A stretch of DNA of 64,000 bases from JAAZKI01 sp012799905 (GCA_050949415.1 JBMNFR010000009.1:558001-622000), one strand, 5' to 3'. Counted from the first letter of the stretch, positions 53,467-62,413 are shown. Made by a program: numbers and translations. The notes: generated by a model not told the origin, from the letters alone.

Positions 53467-54810
53467 TCAGAACATCAGCATCACTTGGAGCCGAGCCCAA
53501 ACGCTATCCTGGCCATTGACGTAATAATCTCCGGCCTTGAAATGCGCTGCTTCAGCCGACAAGGCGAGATTATCAAGCAGCTTATAGTCGAGAAAAGCGC
53601 TGAACAACGTGCCCAGGTAACGGCCGCCTCCAGTGCTGAAGTCCGTCTCATTGGCCACCAAGGCTGCCAGGGCGCCGGTGAACGTCAACCTCTCAGTCAG
53701 CTTGAGGACAACGTCGCCACGGTACATATTGAGATTAGTCCAGACGCCGTTGTTCATGATCGGGAGCAGCTCCTCACGCCAGAGCGGACATTCCGTCATC
53801 AGTGAATTCCAGCCTTCACTCTTTCTGGTATCTGACTTATCACCGGTCAGCGACAGCAATTCAAGCCCCAGCGAGGGCGTAAATATGATGTCCTGGGACA
53901 GATGATACCGCACCCGCGCATCGGCCATCATGCCCTGATTGTGCCTGCCCTGGTTATTGCGTCCGCCCTGGCGGGCGAGCTCCAGGCTGTAATCGAAATT
54001 ATCGTTGATGCGGCCGAAGACACGTCCACCAACCGTGTGCAAGCTGAGACTGGTATCGACCGGATGGTTACGCTCGCAGGAGTCACGGCTCTCCGGATAA
54101 TCGTCGTGAACGTCGTTGTACATATAGTACACATCGACGTTGAGCCGCGCATCGACCTTATGCGTCCAGTACGTTCCGAGGGTGAAGATATCGCCGGAGC
54201 GAAGTCGCCGGTTCTGGTCATTGATGAACACGAGACGGTCTTTCCATTCATTATAAAAAGAAAAAAGCGTGACCACGTCGGTCTCGGTTTTATAGCGCAG
54301 GACTGCGCCGTCGTGATAGACGGTGCGTCCCTGGTCGTATGGCGTACCTTCGGACAGCAGCATGCCGTTGCCGAAGCCAAGTTCCTGACGGCCAAGAGTC
54401 AGGCTCAAGCCGCTCCCAAGCAAATCGGCAAAGTGGATGTTCAACAAGTCGAGAACGACTTCATCCGGAAATTCCCAGGTAGCAGCACCGTTGTCATTCG
54501 GGTCGTTGATATGACTGCTGACCTTGTGCCAACGATTTGCAAACCGGACATTCAAGCTGATGTCATCCGGCATTTCCAGGCGCGTCCAGACACGCGTCCG
54601 AACCCGCAAATACTCAATCGCCGGACCAGCCTTGGCCGTGCCGTCCACCCAAATCACATCGCGATTGAAACCCTCGTAGCGCGCACGTATATCTCCGCCC
54701 AAGGTCAAACGAAAATCGTCGCCAAGCGCAAAACTATACTCGCCAAACGCATATTGACCCGCACACAAGACAACAAACAAAAGCAATACCGACAATATCG
54801 TCTTTTTCAT
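53467..54810 (-). CDS. Outer-membrane alginate-export-like porin
   Basis: A 447-residue beta-barrel protein with signal peptide (TILSVLLLFVVLCAGQYAFG). The mature N terminus (FRLTLGGDIRARYEGFNRDV), LRVRTRVWTRLEMPDDISLN, LTLGRQELGFGNGMLLSEGT and the C-terminal ARLQVMLMF ending in Phe are typical of the alginate-export (AlgE/DUF1302-like) barrel family. It may pass anionic polysaccharides or sugars across the outer membrane. ATG 54810 has GGAGGAAGG 2-8 bases upstream; the frame extends to 54849 without support. Its upstream side holds an inverted repeat of the dispersed family. Confidence 0.83.
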   Translation of the reverse strand: MKKTILSVLLLFVVLCAGQYAFGEYSFALGDDFRLTLGGDIRARYEGFNRDVIWVDGTAKAGPAIEYLRVRTRVWTRLEMPDDISLNVRFANRWHKVSSHINDPNDNGAATWEFPDEVVLDLLNIHFADLLGSGLSLTLGRQELGFGNGMLLSEGTPYDQGRTVYHDGAVLRYKTETDVVTLFSFYNEWKDRLVFINDQNRRLRSGDIFTLGTYWTHKVDARLNVDVYYMYNDVHDDYPESRDSCERNHPVDTSLSLHTVGGRVFGRINDNFDYSLELARQGGRNNQGRHNQGMMADARVRYHLSQDIIFTPSLGLELLSLTGDKSDTRKSEGWNSLMTECPLWREELLPIMNNGVWTNLNMYRGDVVLKLTERLTFTGALAALVANETDFSTGGGRYLGTLFSAFLDYKLLDNLALSAEAAHFKAGDYYVNGQDSVWARLQVMLMF

Positions 54811-54914
54811 AGCCTTCCTCCGTGAGCAAATAACGTGAATGACGAACAATCCCTAGCAACCAAGCAATAATATACTCGTGTTCTAGTGAATTAGAACAAA
54901 GAAAGGCGTTTTTT

Positions 54915-55235
54915 TGAGGTAATGCGCAAGATCTTGTGATAAAAAGAGAGATTTGGCACAGTGATTGTGCTGTTAGACGTCCGGTAGTGCCCCTACAGGG
55001 CACCAGTTTTGGGGTATGCCTTCCCCCAGGCTAAAGCCTGGGGTTAAGCATGGTTAAGCGCCTACAGCGCAAAAAGATGTGGACTGCGTGGACATGGTGG
55101 ACGGTGTGGACATGGCGGCCAGTGTAGTCCAAACTCACTCTCGCCCCTCGCCCCTCGCCCCTCGCCCCTTTCCTGAGACCGCTGCTTGCCGGAGTTCCGA
55201 GTATCAATGAATGACTGATTACCAAACAAAAAATT
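54915..55235. repeat. Inverted repeat copy A of the dispersed repeat
   Basis: About 320 bp. Features in order: GGTAATGCGCAAGATCTTGT, GTGCCC-N5-GGGCAC hairpin (about 54987-55003), CCCCAGGCT-AA-AGCCTGGGG, GCGCCTACAGCGC, a GTGGAC-rich tract, G-rich heptamers (minus strand, 55142-55169), and TATCAATGAATGACTGATTA. The whole is an inverse copy of 56585-56920, and the two stand on either side of the oxidoreductase gene. Confidence 0.75.
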
Positions 55236-55261
55236 TCGTGTCCTTTCGTGTTTTTCGTGGT

Positions 55262-55293
55262 TAAAAAAATAGGTTGTGGACGGGGCAGTCCAC
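55262..55293 (-). terminator. Intrinsic terminator of the oxidoreductase gene
   Basis: On the minus strand GTGGAC-TGCCCC-GTCCAC is followed by AACCTATTTTTTT, 11 bp after the stop codon at 55304. It belongs to a recurrent GTGGAC/GTCCAC hairpin family also seen at 11892 and 20160. Confidence 0.7.
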
Positions 55294-55303
55294 CCTAGGC
55301 GTT

Positions 55304-56446
55304 TCAGAAGCTCGTCTTCCATTCTGCGTCCCACGGATAATACATGGTCATCACTTCGCCATTGCGCCGGGCTGACTCCTCGGCATAGATTCCGGGCAAT
55401 GTCATGCGCAGTCCTTCGCGCAGGTCGGTCGGAACGGTTCTGCTTCCGGCCAGCAAGGCTGTAAACAGTTTGTCCAACATAGCGTAATCGACTCCGCCAT
55501 GCCCAATTGCTCGCGGATTGTCGGCGTACTCGTGCGGCATATATTCTGCCAAGGGCAGCGTCGTCAGTTGGCGGGCGCCGTACAACACGTCGGAATTGAA
55601 CCTGATCTTAACCGGGTCGCCGCCCTTGGGAGCGATCTTTTCAAAATAGCCCTTGGTGCAGAAGACTCGGTAGGAATGATGGCCGATGCGGGCTCGGCAG
55701 GCGCCATTGCGGAGCAGACGAACCACCACGCCGGATTCCGTCCGGAACTGCGCTGCCTGCATATCATCCTTGCGACTCACTCTACCCGGAATCTGACAGT
55801 GCTGGCCAGTGCCAAAACACGAGACATGACGCAGGTCTTCGCGAAGAATGCGCAGCAGCGGCCCCAACGAATGCGTGCAATACCGGATCGGCGAAAGATG
55901 GCGGCGCCATTCGCTATGCGCAGTCAAATTCGTGCTCATCGCCCCTTCCGACCAATGGATATATTCCGCCTCCATGTAGTACGGTTCGCCGATCAGTCCG
56001 CGCTGGTGCAAATCCACCAGGGCGTTGGCCCAGCCGGCCTCGTTCGGATTGGCGCCGACCATGATCACGCCACGCGAAGCATTGGCAGAACGCCACAGCG
56101 CGTCAGCCTCGGCCAGGGAAGCCACAACCGGAATGTCAGACAAGACATGAATGCCCCGGTCCAAAGCCTGGCAGCAAAACTCTGCATGAATGTCCGCGCC
56201 AGTCTCGACGATGACCAAATCAGGCTTGAGTTCCTCTAACATCTGCTGGTAATCCAGGAAAAAAGCCGGTTCGGGCAGAATCTCAGCCATGGGCTTGTCC
56301 TGATCCCACTGCTTTTGATACCACATGTCGCGATCAATGTCGCAGACGCCGACGACGTCAGTGCAATCAAAGCCCCGTGCCGCCAATTTGGTCATATGCC
56401 GGCCGCGATGCCCAAGACCAACCACCACGATGCGGATGCGTTCCAT
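55304..56446 (-). CDS. Gfo/Idh/MocA-family oxidoreductase
   Basis: A 380-residue sugar oxidoreductase. The nucleotide motif is IRIVVVGLGHRGRHMTKLAA (about 4-23), followed by the catalytic-type region GIHVLSDIPVVASLAEADAL, where the usual EKP is replaced by DIP. VMVGANPNEAGWANALVDL and the C-terminal domain with HSEWRRHLSPIRYCTHSLGP resemble the inverting glycosidase-like or inositol dehydrogenase branches. Substrate is not known. ATG 56446 is selected by homology (MERIRIVVVG). The gene is flanked by long inverted repeats on both sides and has its own terminator. Confidence 0.85.
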   Translation of the reverse strand: MERIRIVVVGLGHRGRHMTKLAARGFDCTDVVGVCDIDRDMWYQKQWDQDKPMAEILPEPAFFLDYQQMLEELKPDLVIVETGADIHAEFCCQALDRGIHVLSDIPVVASLAEADALWRSANASRGVIMVGANPNEAGWANALVDLHQRGLIGEPYYMEAEYIHWSEGAMSTNLTAHSEWRRHLSPIRYCTHSLGPLLRILREDLRHVSCFGTGQHCQIPGRVSRKDDMQAAQFRTESGVVVRLLRNGACRARIGHHSYRVFCTKGYFEKIAPKGGDPVKIRFNSDVLYGARQLTTLPLAEYMPHEYADNPRAIGHGGVDYAMLDKLFTALLAGSRTVPTDLREGLRMTLPGIYAEESARRNGEVMTMYYPWDAEWKTSF

Positions 56447-56584
56447 CTTGCCTTGCCTTTCTGACTGTGAAATGTAATCGTTCCAACCGCACGACGACAA
56501 TCGTGACTTCAACCGTAATATATACGCCGACTGGATATTTGATTCCGCCACAAAGATGTTTTTGGCTCTTGAGTAAGACGCCAA

Positions 56585-56920
56585 ACAAAATTTGTAATCG
56601 GTCACTCATTGATATTCGGAAATCCGACGAGCAGCGGTCTCAGGAAAGGGGCGAGCGGCGAGGGGCGAGGGGCGAGCGGCGAGGGGCGAGGGGCGAGCGG
56701 CGAGCTTGGGCTACGCAGTCCACACCTTCCACCATGTCCACACAGTCCACATCTTTTTGCGCCGTAGGCGCTTAACCATGCTTAACCCCAGGCTTCAGCC
56801 TGGGGATAGGCGCACCCCAAAAGTGGTGCCCAGTAAGGGCACTACTGGACGTATGCCAGTACAACCACTGCGTCAAGTCTCTCTTTCTATCACAAGTTCT
56901 CGCACATTACCAAATTTTCC
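56585..56920. repeat. Inverted repeat copy B of the dispersed repeat
   Basis: About 335 bp; opens with TTGTAATCGGTCACTCATTG (identical over about 60 bp to 7205-7265), then G-rich heptamers mixed with GAGCGGC variants (56648-56703), CAGTCCACACCTTCCACCAT, GCGCCGTAGGCGC, CCCCAGGCT-TC-AGCCTGGGG, GTGCCC-N5-GGGCAC and CACAAGTTCTCGCACATTAC. It pairs with copy A at 54915-55235. Between it and the next gene (56921-57061) nothing is recognised. Confidence 0.75.
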
Positions 56921-57061
56921 TCTATCTGCATTTTTTTTGCGGCTCGATGTAGATTTTGCGATTGCGATTGCGTACTAAGGGACAGACAGGAACTTCTAAG
57001 AATCTCATCTCACCTTGTTTTTAATCTGCCCCCAACAGTTCTCACCCTAAGGAGTACGCCC

Positions 57062-57214
57062 ATGAACGCTATGTTTGCCTACATCGACGCTGGTACCGGT
57101 AGCCTGCTTCTGCAAGGCGTTGTCGCTGGACTCTTCACTGTCATCCTCTTCTTCCGCCAAATCAAGCTCAGGCTGCGCAGCCTGCTGCATGGCAAAAACA
57201 ACAAAACGAAATGA
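57062..57214 (+). CDS. YIDxGTGS micro-protein, 50 residues
   Basis: A small membrane protein: MNAMFAYIDAGTGSLLLQGV followed by a single hydrophobic segment (VVAGLFTVILFF, about 20-31) and a basic tail (RQIKLRLRSLLHGKNNKTK). The YIDxGTGS-xxxQ start is a recurrent N terminus among short membrane proteins of PVC bacteria and others; no function is known to me. An excellent ribosome site (TAAGGAG) lies 9 bases upstream. The EF-hand gene follows 43 bp downstream, and the two may be co-transcribed. Too short for common gene callers. Confidence 0.7.
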   Translation: MNAMFAYIDAGTGSLLLQGVVAGLFTVILFFRQIKLRLRSLLHGKNNKTK

Positions 57215-57257
57215 CTTCAGAACGCCTCAAAAAAAACCTACCAGTATGGACATGACC

Positions 57258-58067
57258 ATGAAAAAGCTCCTTTTAACTTTCACCATTCTCGCCTTAGGCT
57301 CCTTGGTTATCGCCCAGGAAGCCCCTGCGGCTGACGCGCCGGAAGCAGCCGCACCTGAAGCCGCTGAAGAAAAGGTCGCTGATGCCGCTGATGCCGCCTG
57401 GCAGGCCGCTTTAAAAGCCATTGACCAAGACGGTGACGGCAAGTGCACTCCGGCCGAATGCAATGACTTCGTGGAAAAAACAGAAATCGCCCTGGCCGAG
57501 CTGCGCCGACAGAATACGCTGGCCAGGCTCATGCGCCTGGACCAGAATCAGGACGGCGCCGTCTCCAAGGATGAACTCCCCGAGGGCAACGAGCAAATAA
57601 GCATGCTCTTCAATCGGATGGATATCAACAAGGACGGCAAAATTGATCAGGACGAAATGAAGGCCATCTTTGCCGCTGGCAGGCGCGCTGGCGAACGCCG
57701 GCAACGCGGTCCAGGGGCAAGAGAACGCCGCGGAGCAGAGGCAAGAGAACGCCGCGGAGCAGAGGCAAGAGAACGCCGCGGCCCGGAGGCAAGAGAACGC
57801 CGCGGCCCGGAGGCAAGAGAACGCCGCGAAGGCCAACCCGGCGCTGGCTTGGCTCGTTTTGACAAAAACAAGGACGGCGTCGTCACCCAGGATGAACTTC
57901 CAGCCGACCGGCCGCGCATGGCCGAGATGTTCGACCGGCTTGACGCCAACAAGGACGGCAAGCTCGACCAGGATGAACTGAAGGCCGGTCGCGCCCCCGG
58001 AAACCGCGGCGGCGAAAGACGGCGCAATCAGGCGGGAGGCGAGCCGGGCGGCATCAAAGCCGACTAA
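57258..58067 (+). CDS. Secreted EF-hand protein with octapeptide repeats
   Basis: A 269-residue secreted protein. Signal peptide (LLLTFTILALGSLVIA), then an Ala-rich segment, and five EF-hand calcium loops: DQDGDGKCTPAE (about 57-68), DQNQDGAVSKDE, DINKDGKIDQDE, DKNKDGVVTQDE and DANKDGKLDQDE, all with acidic residues at positions 1, 3, 5 and 12. Between loops three and four lies a basic repeat of the octapeptide ARERRGAE/ARERRGPE (five copies). The protein probably binds calcium in the periplasm or outside; the partner is unknown. ATG 57258 starts the signal peptide; ATG 57246 is also possible. A strong terminator follows. Confidence 0.87.
   Translation: MKKLLLTFTILALGSLVIAQEAPAADAPEAAAPEAAEEKVADAADAAWQAALKAIDQDGDGKCTPAECNDFVEKTEIALAELRRQNTLARLMRLDQNQDGAVSKDELPEGNEQISMLFNRMDINKDGKIDQDEMKAIFAAGRRAGERRQRGPGARERRGAEARERRGAEARERRGPEARERRGPEARERREGQPGAGLARFDKNKDGVVTQDELPADRPRMAEMFDRLDANKDGKLDQDELKAGRAPGNRGGERRRNQAGGEPGGIKAD
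57717..57832 (+). repeat. 24-bp tandem coding repeat (five copies)
   Basis: Five copies of GCAAGAGAACGCCGCGG plus a 7-base variable part (GAGCAGA, or CCCGGAG) encode ARERRGAE or ARERRGPE. The last copy is partial. High identity between copies suggests recent expansion. Confidence 0.9.
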
Positions 58068-58104
58068 AACGCCCTCCAGCACAGAGCCTAAACGCCTTAT
58101 TCCA

Positions 58105-58141
58105 GCCAGGCCCGATTCCCCGGGCCTGGCTCTTTTGTTTT
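58105..58141 (+). terminator. Intrinsic terminator after the EF-hand gene
   Basis: A perfect 10-bp stem GCCAGGCCCG/CGGGCCTGGC with loop ATTCCC, followed by TCTTTTGTTTT. It lies about 37 bp after the stop codon. Confidence 0.93.
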
Positions 58142-58248
58142 CGGGTCAGGCGCAGCGATTTTTCTCAGGAGTAGCCGCCACTGCAACGACCGTGTCGACA
58201 TCAACCACAGCCAGCTCTGGCGCAGCATAGTTCCGATCGAGCCGCGCT

Positions 58249-59136
58249 CTATCCAACCGCTTTGCGGCCCTTGGGCTCCTGGCCACGAATCTGGGCGCGA
58301 TGACTGCAAATCATATTAGCAAGGATGGAAGCAATCACCACGACTCCGCCGACTATGGCCATGCGCCCAGGCCATTCACCAAGAAACAGCGCCACCCAAA
58401 TCGGACTGAACAGCGGCTCCACCGCTGACAGCAATGAACAGACCAAGGGAGAACAATGCTCGACAGCGTTGCTCAGCAGAATGTACGGCAGGCCTGATTG
58501 CACCACGCCTAAAATCAGCAGGAAACCAAACGCTTCTCCGGTGATGTGGTTCTCGGTGAAAAACACGAAAGGCAATCCGACGGCCGCAGTGATGGCGTGG
58601 CCTAAAAGCACGCCGCACATCCGCTCAGAGCCTGCTGATTGGCGGATCGCGATGAAGGACGCAGCCATAAACACCCCGGAGCACAAAGCCAGCAGATTGC
58701 CGAACAGGCCGCCCAGAGCCAACTCGTCGACAAAAAACAGCGAAATGCCGAACAGAGTTGTGGCGACTGTGACGCCGTCTGCCAGCCGAATTGGCTGCTT
58801 ATACAACAACCGCATAATCAGCAAGATGAAAATCGGCGACGTGTAATGCAGCACGACCGTATTGGCCGCAGTGGTGAGCTTATTGGCGCTGACAAAGGTG
58901 ATGAAAGTGCCCGACCAGAACAAACCGCTCCAGACGACCTGCCTGGTGATGACCACCGGTATGCCACGAAACAGCAGAAACAGCCGCACGACCAGGCAGG
59001 CGAACACGGCCCGCCCCCCGGCAATCACCATCGGATGGCATTCAATCTTCTTGATGAACAGTCCGGCGATGCTCCAGAGCAGACCGCACAACAGCATCTG
59101 CAAAACGGCAAAACGCCTACTTTGCTCCGGCGTCAT
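58249..59136 (-). CDS. EamA/DMT-family transporter
   Basis: A 295-residue inner-membrane protein with ten predicted membrane helices in two EamA repeats (about 5-140 and 150-280): MLLCGLLWSIAGLFIKKIEC, VLHYTSPIFILLIMRLLYK, LALCSGVFMAASFIAIRQSA, CSLLSAVEPLFSPIWVALFL. Drug/metabolite transporters export small metabolites; the substrate is not known. GTG 59145 coincides with the ribosome site GGAGGGTG, so ATG 59136 is the likely start. The start overlaps the end of lon by 20 bp, so the two are coupled. Confidence 0.88.
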   Translation of the reverse strand: MTPEQSRRFAVLQMLLCGLLWSIAGLFIKKIECHPMVIAGGRAVFACLVVRLFLLFRGIPVVITRQVVWSGLFWSGTFITFVSANKLTTAANTVVLHYTSPIFILLIMRLLYKQPIRLADGVTVATTLFGISLFFVDELALGGLFGNLLALCSGVFMAASFIAIRQSAGSERMCGVLLGHAITAAVGLPFVFFTENHITGEAFGFLLILGVVQSGLPYILLSNAVEHCSPLVCSLLSAVEPLFSPIWVALFLGEWPGRMAIVGGVVVIASILANMICSHRAQIRGQEPKGRKAVG

Positions 59137-61642
59137 CGTTGTCACCCTCCGCCCGGGCTCGGGAAACCGCCCGCCGCTGACCCGGGAACATTAAGTCAAA
59201 CACCTCGGAAAAATCCTCGACGTAATGGATATTCAACCCGTCCTTGACATAATCGGGAATTTCCGCCATGTCCTTGGAATTGGCTTTTGGCAAAATCAGG
59301 TCACGCACGGCGGCGCGCTTGGCGGCAATCATCTTCTCTTTGATGCCGCCCACTGCCAGAACCCGACCGGTCAACGTCAGCTCGCCGGTCATCGCCCAAT
59401 GCGGCGGCACTGCCCGCTGTAACGCCAGCGAAATCAGTGAGGTCGCCACTGTGATGCCTGCTGATGGGCCGTCCTTCGGCGTCGCCCCGGCCGGGACATG
59501 CACATGAATCGTGTGCTTGCGGAAAAACTTCGCCTCAATGCCGTATTCAGTAGCGTTAGCTTCTGCCAGCGTGTAGGCGATCTGAGTTGATTCCTTCAGA
59601 ATCTCACCGAGCTTGCCGGTCTGCTTAATGCCGGCCGGCCCAGGCACGGCCAAGGTCTCGACATACAGCGTCGACCCTCCCAGCGGCGTCCAAGCCAACC
59701 CCATGACCACGCCTGGCCGCGATTCCCGCATCAGCTGGTCGTCCTCATAGCGACGCGGGCCGAGATAATCAGTCAAATTCCTCTGGGTTATTTTGACCGG
59801 CTCGGTCACAGTACCCTCGGCGATACTGGCAGCGACTTTGCGCATGCAGGCGCCAAGCGACTTTTCAAAAGCCCGCACCCCGGCCTCGCGTGCGTAGCCG
59901 AGGATGATGTCCCGCAAGGCAGCGTCAGTAAAACTCAATTCTTTCTTGGTCAACCCATTTCGGGGCAACAACTTAGGAATCAAATGGCGTTTGCCGATGC
60001 AAAGTTTTTCCTCAGTGATGTAACCGGACAGAGTAATAATTTCCATGCGATCCAGAAGCGGAGGCGGAATAGTGTCCTGCATATTCGCGGTGGCGATGAA
60101 CAGCACCCTCGACAAGTCAAACGGAACGTCAAGATAATGGTCGCGGAAACTGTTGTTCTGCTCGGGGTCGAGGACTTCCAGCAAAGCTGAGGCTGGGTCG
60201 CCATGCAGCGAAGCCTGCCCGATCTTGTCAATCTCATCCAGCATGATCACTGGATTGCAGGATTTGCAAATCTTGATCGCATTGATGATCTTTCCTGGCA
60301 GAGCGCCGATGTACGTCCGCCGATGGCCTTTAATCTCTGCTTCATCTCGCATACCGCCCAGGGAGAAACGGAAAAATTTCCTGCCCACGGCCTCAGCGAT
60401 GCTCCGTCCCAGGGAGGTCTTGCCAACTCCAGGCGGCCCGACCAGGCAGAGGATTGAACCGTCAATCGAACCCTTCAACTTGGCCACCCCGATGAATTCC
60501 AGGATGCGCTTCTTGACGTCTTCCAAGCCGTAATGGTCGCGCTCCAGAATTTTGCGGGCTGCTGCCACGTCGAGCTTGTCTTCGGTTGCCACGTCCCAGG
60601 GCAACTCAGTCAACCAATCCAGATAGGTGCGACCGGTCGCATAATCAGGGGACTGCGGATGCATGCCCTTAAGCTTTTCAACTTCGTCCTCGACCCGCTT
60701 GATTGCTTCTTCATTCATATGGGGCCGAATGACTTCCAGCCGTTTGAGATAGCGATCCGCCTCCTCCTCGCGAGTGTCACGCTCCAAGCCCAACTCTGCC
60801 TTTACCAAATGCAATTGCTCACGCAGAAAAAATTCGCGCTGACTTTTGTTCATCTTGGCTTCGACTTTGTTGGACAGGTCCTCCTTGAGCTTACTCAACT
60901 CGCCTTCGCGCTTCAGCAGCCAAAGGGCTTTTTCCAGCCTTTGCTGAACCCGCAATTCATTGAGAACCTCCTGCAATTCGACGCCTTCGGCGCTGGTGAG
61001 CGTCACCGCAAAGTCAGCTAGGTTGCCTGGCGCATCCCAGCTGTAGCGTTGAATTACGGCCTTGGCGTCGTCGGTAAACATAGGACTGCGACTGACGATT
61101 TCGAACATGGCGTCCTTAATCGCCAGGCAGAGAGCCTTGATTTCCGCCTCTTTCCCGGGGATGTCCTGCGGGTATTCGACCTTCGCCATGACCTGGCCGT
61201 CCGTCACCTTGACCTGTTTCAAGATGATCCGAAAACGCGCCTGGCAAAAAATATTCAAATGTCCTTCCGTGGTTTCCTCCGAACGGCGGATAAAAGCCGC
61301 GGTGCCGACCCGGAACAGCTTCAATTCCTTCTTCTTGCTCCCCTCCGTCGCCTCTGAACCCGGCTCATGCATCGCAAAGCCAATCAAGCGGTCATGCGCG
61401 GCCATGGCGTCCCGCGCCGCTGAAATGTCTGCGTCCTCCGTCAACAGAACAGGAAACACCATGCCAGGAAACACCGGCTTCTGAATGCCGGACAAGATCG
61501 GCAGCTCCTTCGGAAGCTTGCCATTCGCTGCTGCGGAAGAGCCATCCGCATCTGCGGGATTGACCTCTTCCATTGCTGCGATCACAATATCCATCTTGGA
61601 CTTAGCGTCCGCTGAACTTGTATTTTTCTTTGTTTTAGTCAT
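59117..61642 (-). CDS. lon: ATP-dependent protease Lon (LonA)
   Basis: An 841-residue cytosolic AAA+ protease that degrades damaged and regulatory proteins. The LON substrate domain occupies the first 240 residues (PILSGIQKPVFPGMVFPVLL), then coiled coil, the AAA+ module with Walker A GPPGVGKTSLGRS (about 405) and Walker B PVIMLDEIDKIG, and the protease domain with catalytic Ser in KDGPSAGITVATSL (about 720) and Lys in GGIKEKMIAAKRAAV (about 765). A polar N-terminal extension of about 45 residues is less usual. ATG 61642 has GAGGAGTGAG upstream. Its end overlaps the DMT gene. Confidence 0.96.
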   Translation of the reverse strand: MTKTKKNTSSADAKSKMDIVIAAMEEVNPADADGSSAAANGKLPKELPILSGIQKPVFPGMVFPVLLTEDADISAARDAMAAHDRLIGFAMHEPGSEATEGSKKKELKLFRVGTAAFIRRSEETTEGHLNIFCQARFRIILKQVKVTDGQVMAKVEYPQDIPGKEAEIKALCLAIKDAMFEIVSRSPMFTDDAKAVIQRYSWDAPGNLADFAVTLTSAEGVELQEVLNELRVQQRLEKALWLLKREGELSKLKEDLSNKVEAKMNKSQREFFLREQLHLVKAELGLERDTREEEADRYLKRLEVIRPHMNEEAIKRVEDEVEKLKGMHPQSPDYATGRTYLDWLTELPWDVATEDKLDVAAARKILERDHYGLEDVKKRILEFIGVAKLKGSIDGSILCLVGPPGVGKTSLGRSIAEAVGRKFFRFSLGGMRDEAEIKGHRRTYIGALPGKIINAIKICKSCNPVIMLDEIDKIGQASLHGDPASALLEVLDPEQNNSFRDHYLDVPFDLSRVLFIATANMQDTIPPPLLDRMEIITLSGYITEEKLCIGKRHLIPKLLPRNGLTKKELSFTDAALRDIILGYAREAGVRAFEKSLGACMRKVAASIAEGTVTEPVKITQRNLTDYLGPRRYEDDQLMRESRPGVVMGLAWTPLGGSTLYVETLAVPGPAGIKQTGKLGEILKESTQIAYTLAEANATEYGIEAKFFRKHTIHVHVPAGATPKDGPSAGITVATSLISLALQRAVPPHWAMTGELTLTGRVLAVGGIKEKMIAAKRAAVRDLILPKANSKDMAEIPDYVKDGLNIHYVEDFSEVFDLMFPGQRRAVSRARAEGDNDDAGAK

Positions 61643-61690
61643 CTCACTCCTCTTGCTGGCCGCCCCCGACCGTCCCGCAGGACTGCGCCT

Positions 61691-62413
61691 TTAGCGGATG
61701 GCAGCCAACAGCTCAGGCGCTCGGTTGCTGCAGATTTTATCCACGCCGATCTTAGCATATTCCTGGGCCAAATCCAGCTTATCCACGGTCCAAACATTCA
61801 CCTTAACGCCGTGCGCATGAGCCGCCAACACCATGTCGCGGGTAATGCCTTCATGGTAAACATGCACCCACGGAAAGTTATGCTTCTTGGCCAATTCCAG
61901 CAAAGCGACGCCGTCACTCCCGAGGATGGCCAATGGCAGCCCGGCATCAGCTGCGCGGACTTGCAGCAAAGCATCCAAATCAAACGAGGAAACAACGTGC
62001 GTGCCCTGGCGCGGCGCATGTCGCCGCAGCATCTCCGCCAGCTTGTTCGCCGACTGAGCCGGATCGCTGAAACGCTTGACTTCGACATTAAAGACAACCG
62101 GGTTGGAATCGGACAGAGCCAGGGCCTCCTCCAGACGGGGAATGCGCTCGCCCGCAAACGTCGGCGACTTCCATGAGCCAGCGTCCAGACGCTGCAATTC
62201 TGCCCTGGACAAATTCGCTATTGCGCCCGTGCCATTGGTGGTTCGGTCAACGGTCGCGTCGTGCATTACGACCAACTCACCATCAGCGGAAACGTGTATA
62301 TCCAGCTCAATCGACGGCGCTCTCGCTGCGATGGCTTGGCGAAATGCCAAGAGGGTGTTTTCCGGATACGCGGCGCTATAGCCGCGATGTGCTTCAATAA
62401 TCGGTGTTGACAT
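61691..62413 (-). CDS. Glycerophosphodiester phosphodiesterase (UgpQ-like)
   Basis: A 240-residue cytosolic GDPD enzyme that cleaves glycerophosphodiesters to glycerol-3-phosphate and an alcohol. The N terminus has EAHRGYSAAYPENTLLAFRQ with the His and Arg of the HRG motif, then SIELDIHVSADGELVVMHDA with the metal Glu, Asp and His, and further NVEVKRF and VNVWTVDKLD. No signal peptide, which separates it from periplasmic GlpQ. AAAGGCAGACC precedes the ATG. It lies about 48 bp upstream of lon. Confidence 0.92.
   Translation of the reverse strand: MSTPIIEAHRGYSAAYPENTLLAFRQAIAARAPSIELDIHVSADGELVVMHDATVDRTTNGTGAIANLSRAELQRLDAGSWKSPTFAGERIPRLEEALALSDSNPVVFNVEVKRFSDPAQSANKLAEMLRRHAPRQGTHVVSSFDLDALLQVRAADAGLPLAILGSDGVALLELAKKHNFPWVHVYHEGITRDMVLAAHAHGVKVNVWTVDKLDLAQEYAKIGVDKICSNRAPELLAAIR

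Noticed and set aside
57411..58082. A 223-residue minus-strand frame over the EF-hand gene
   Set aside because: Shadow of a GC-rich repetitive gene; the plus frame has a signal peptide, five EF-hands and a terminator.
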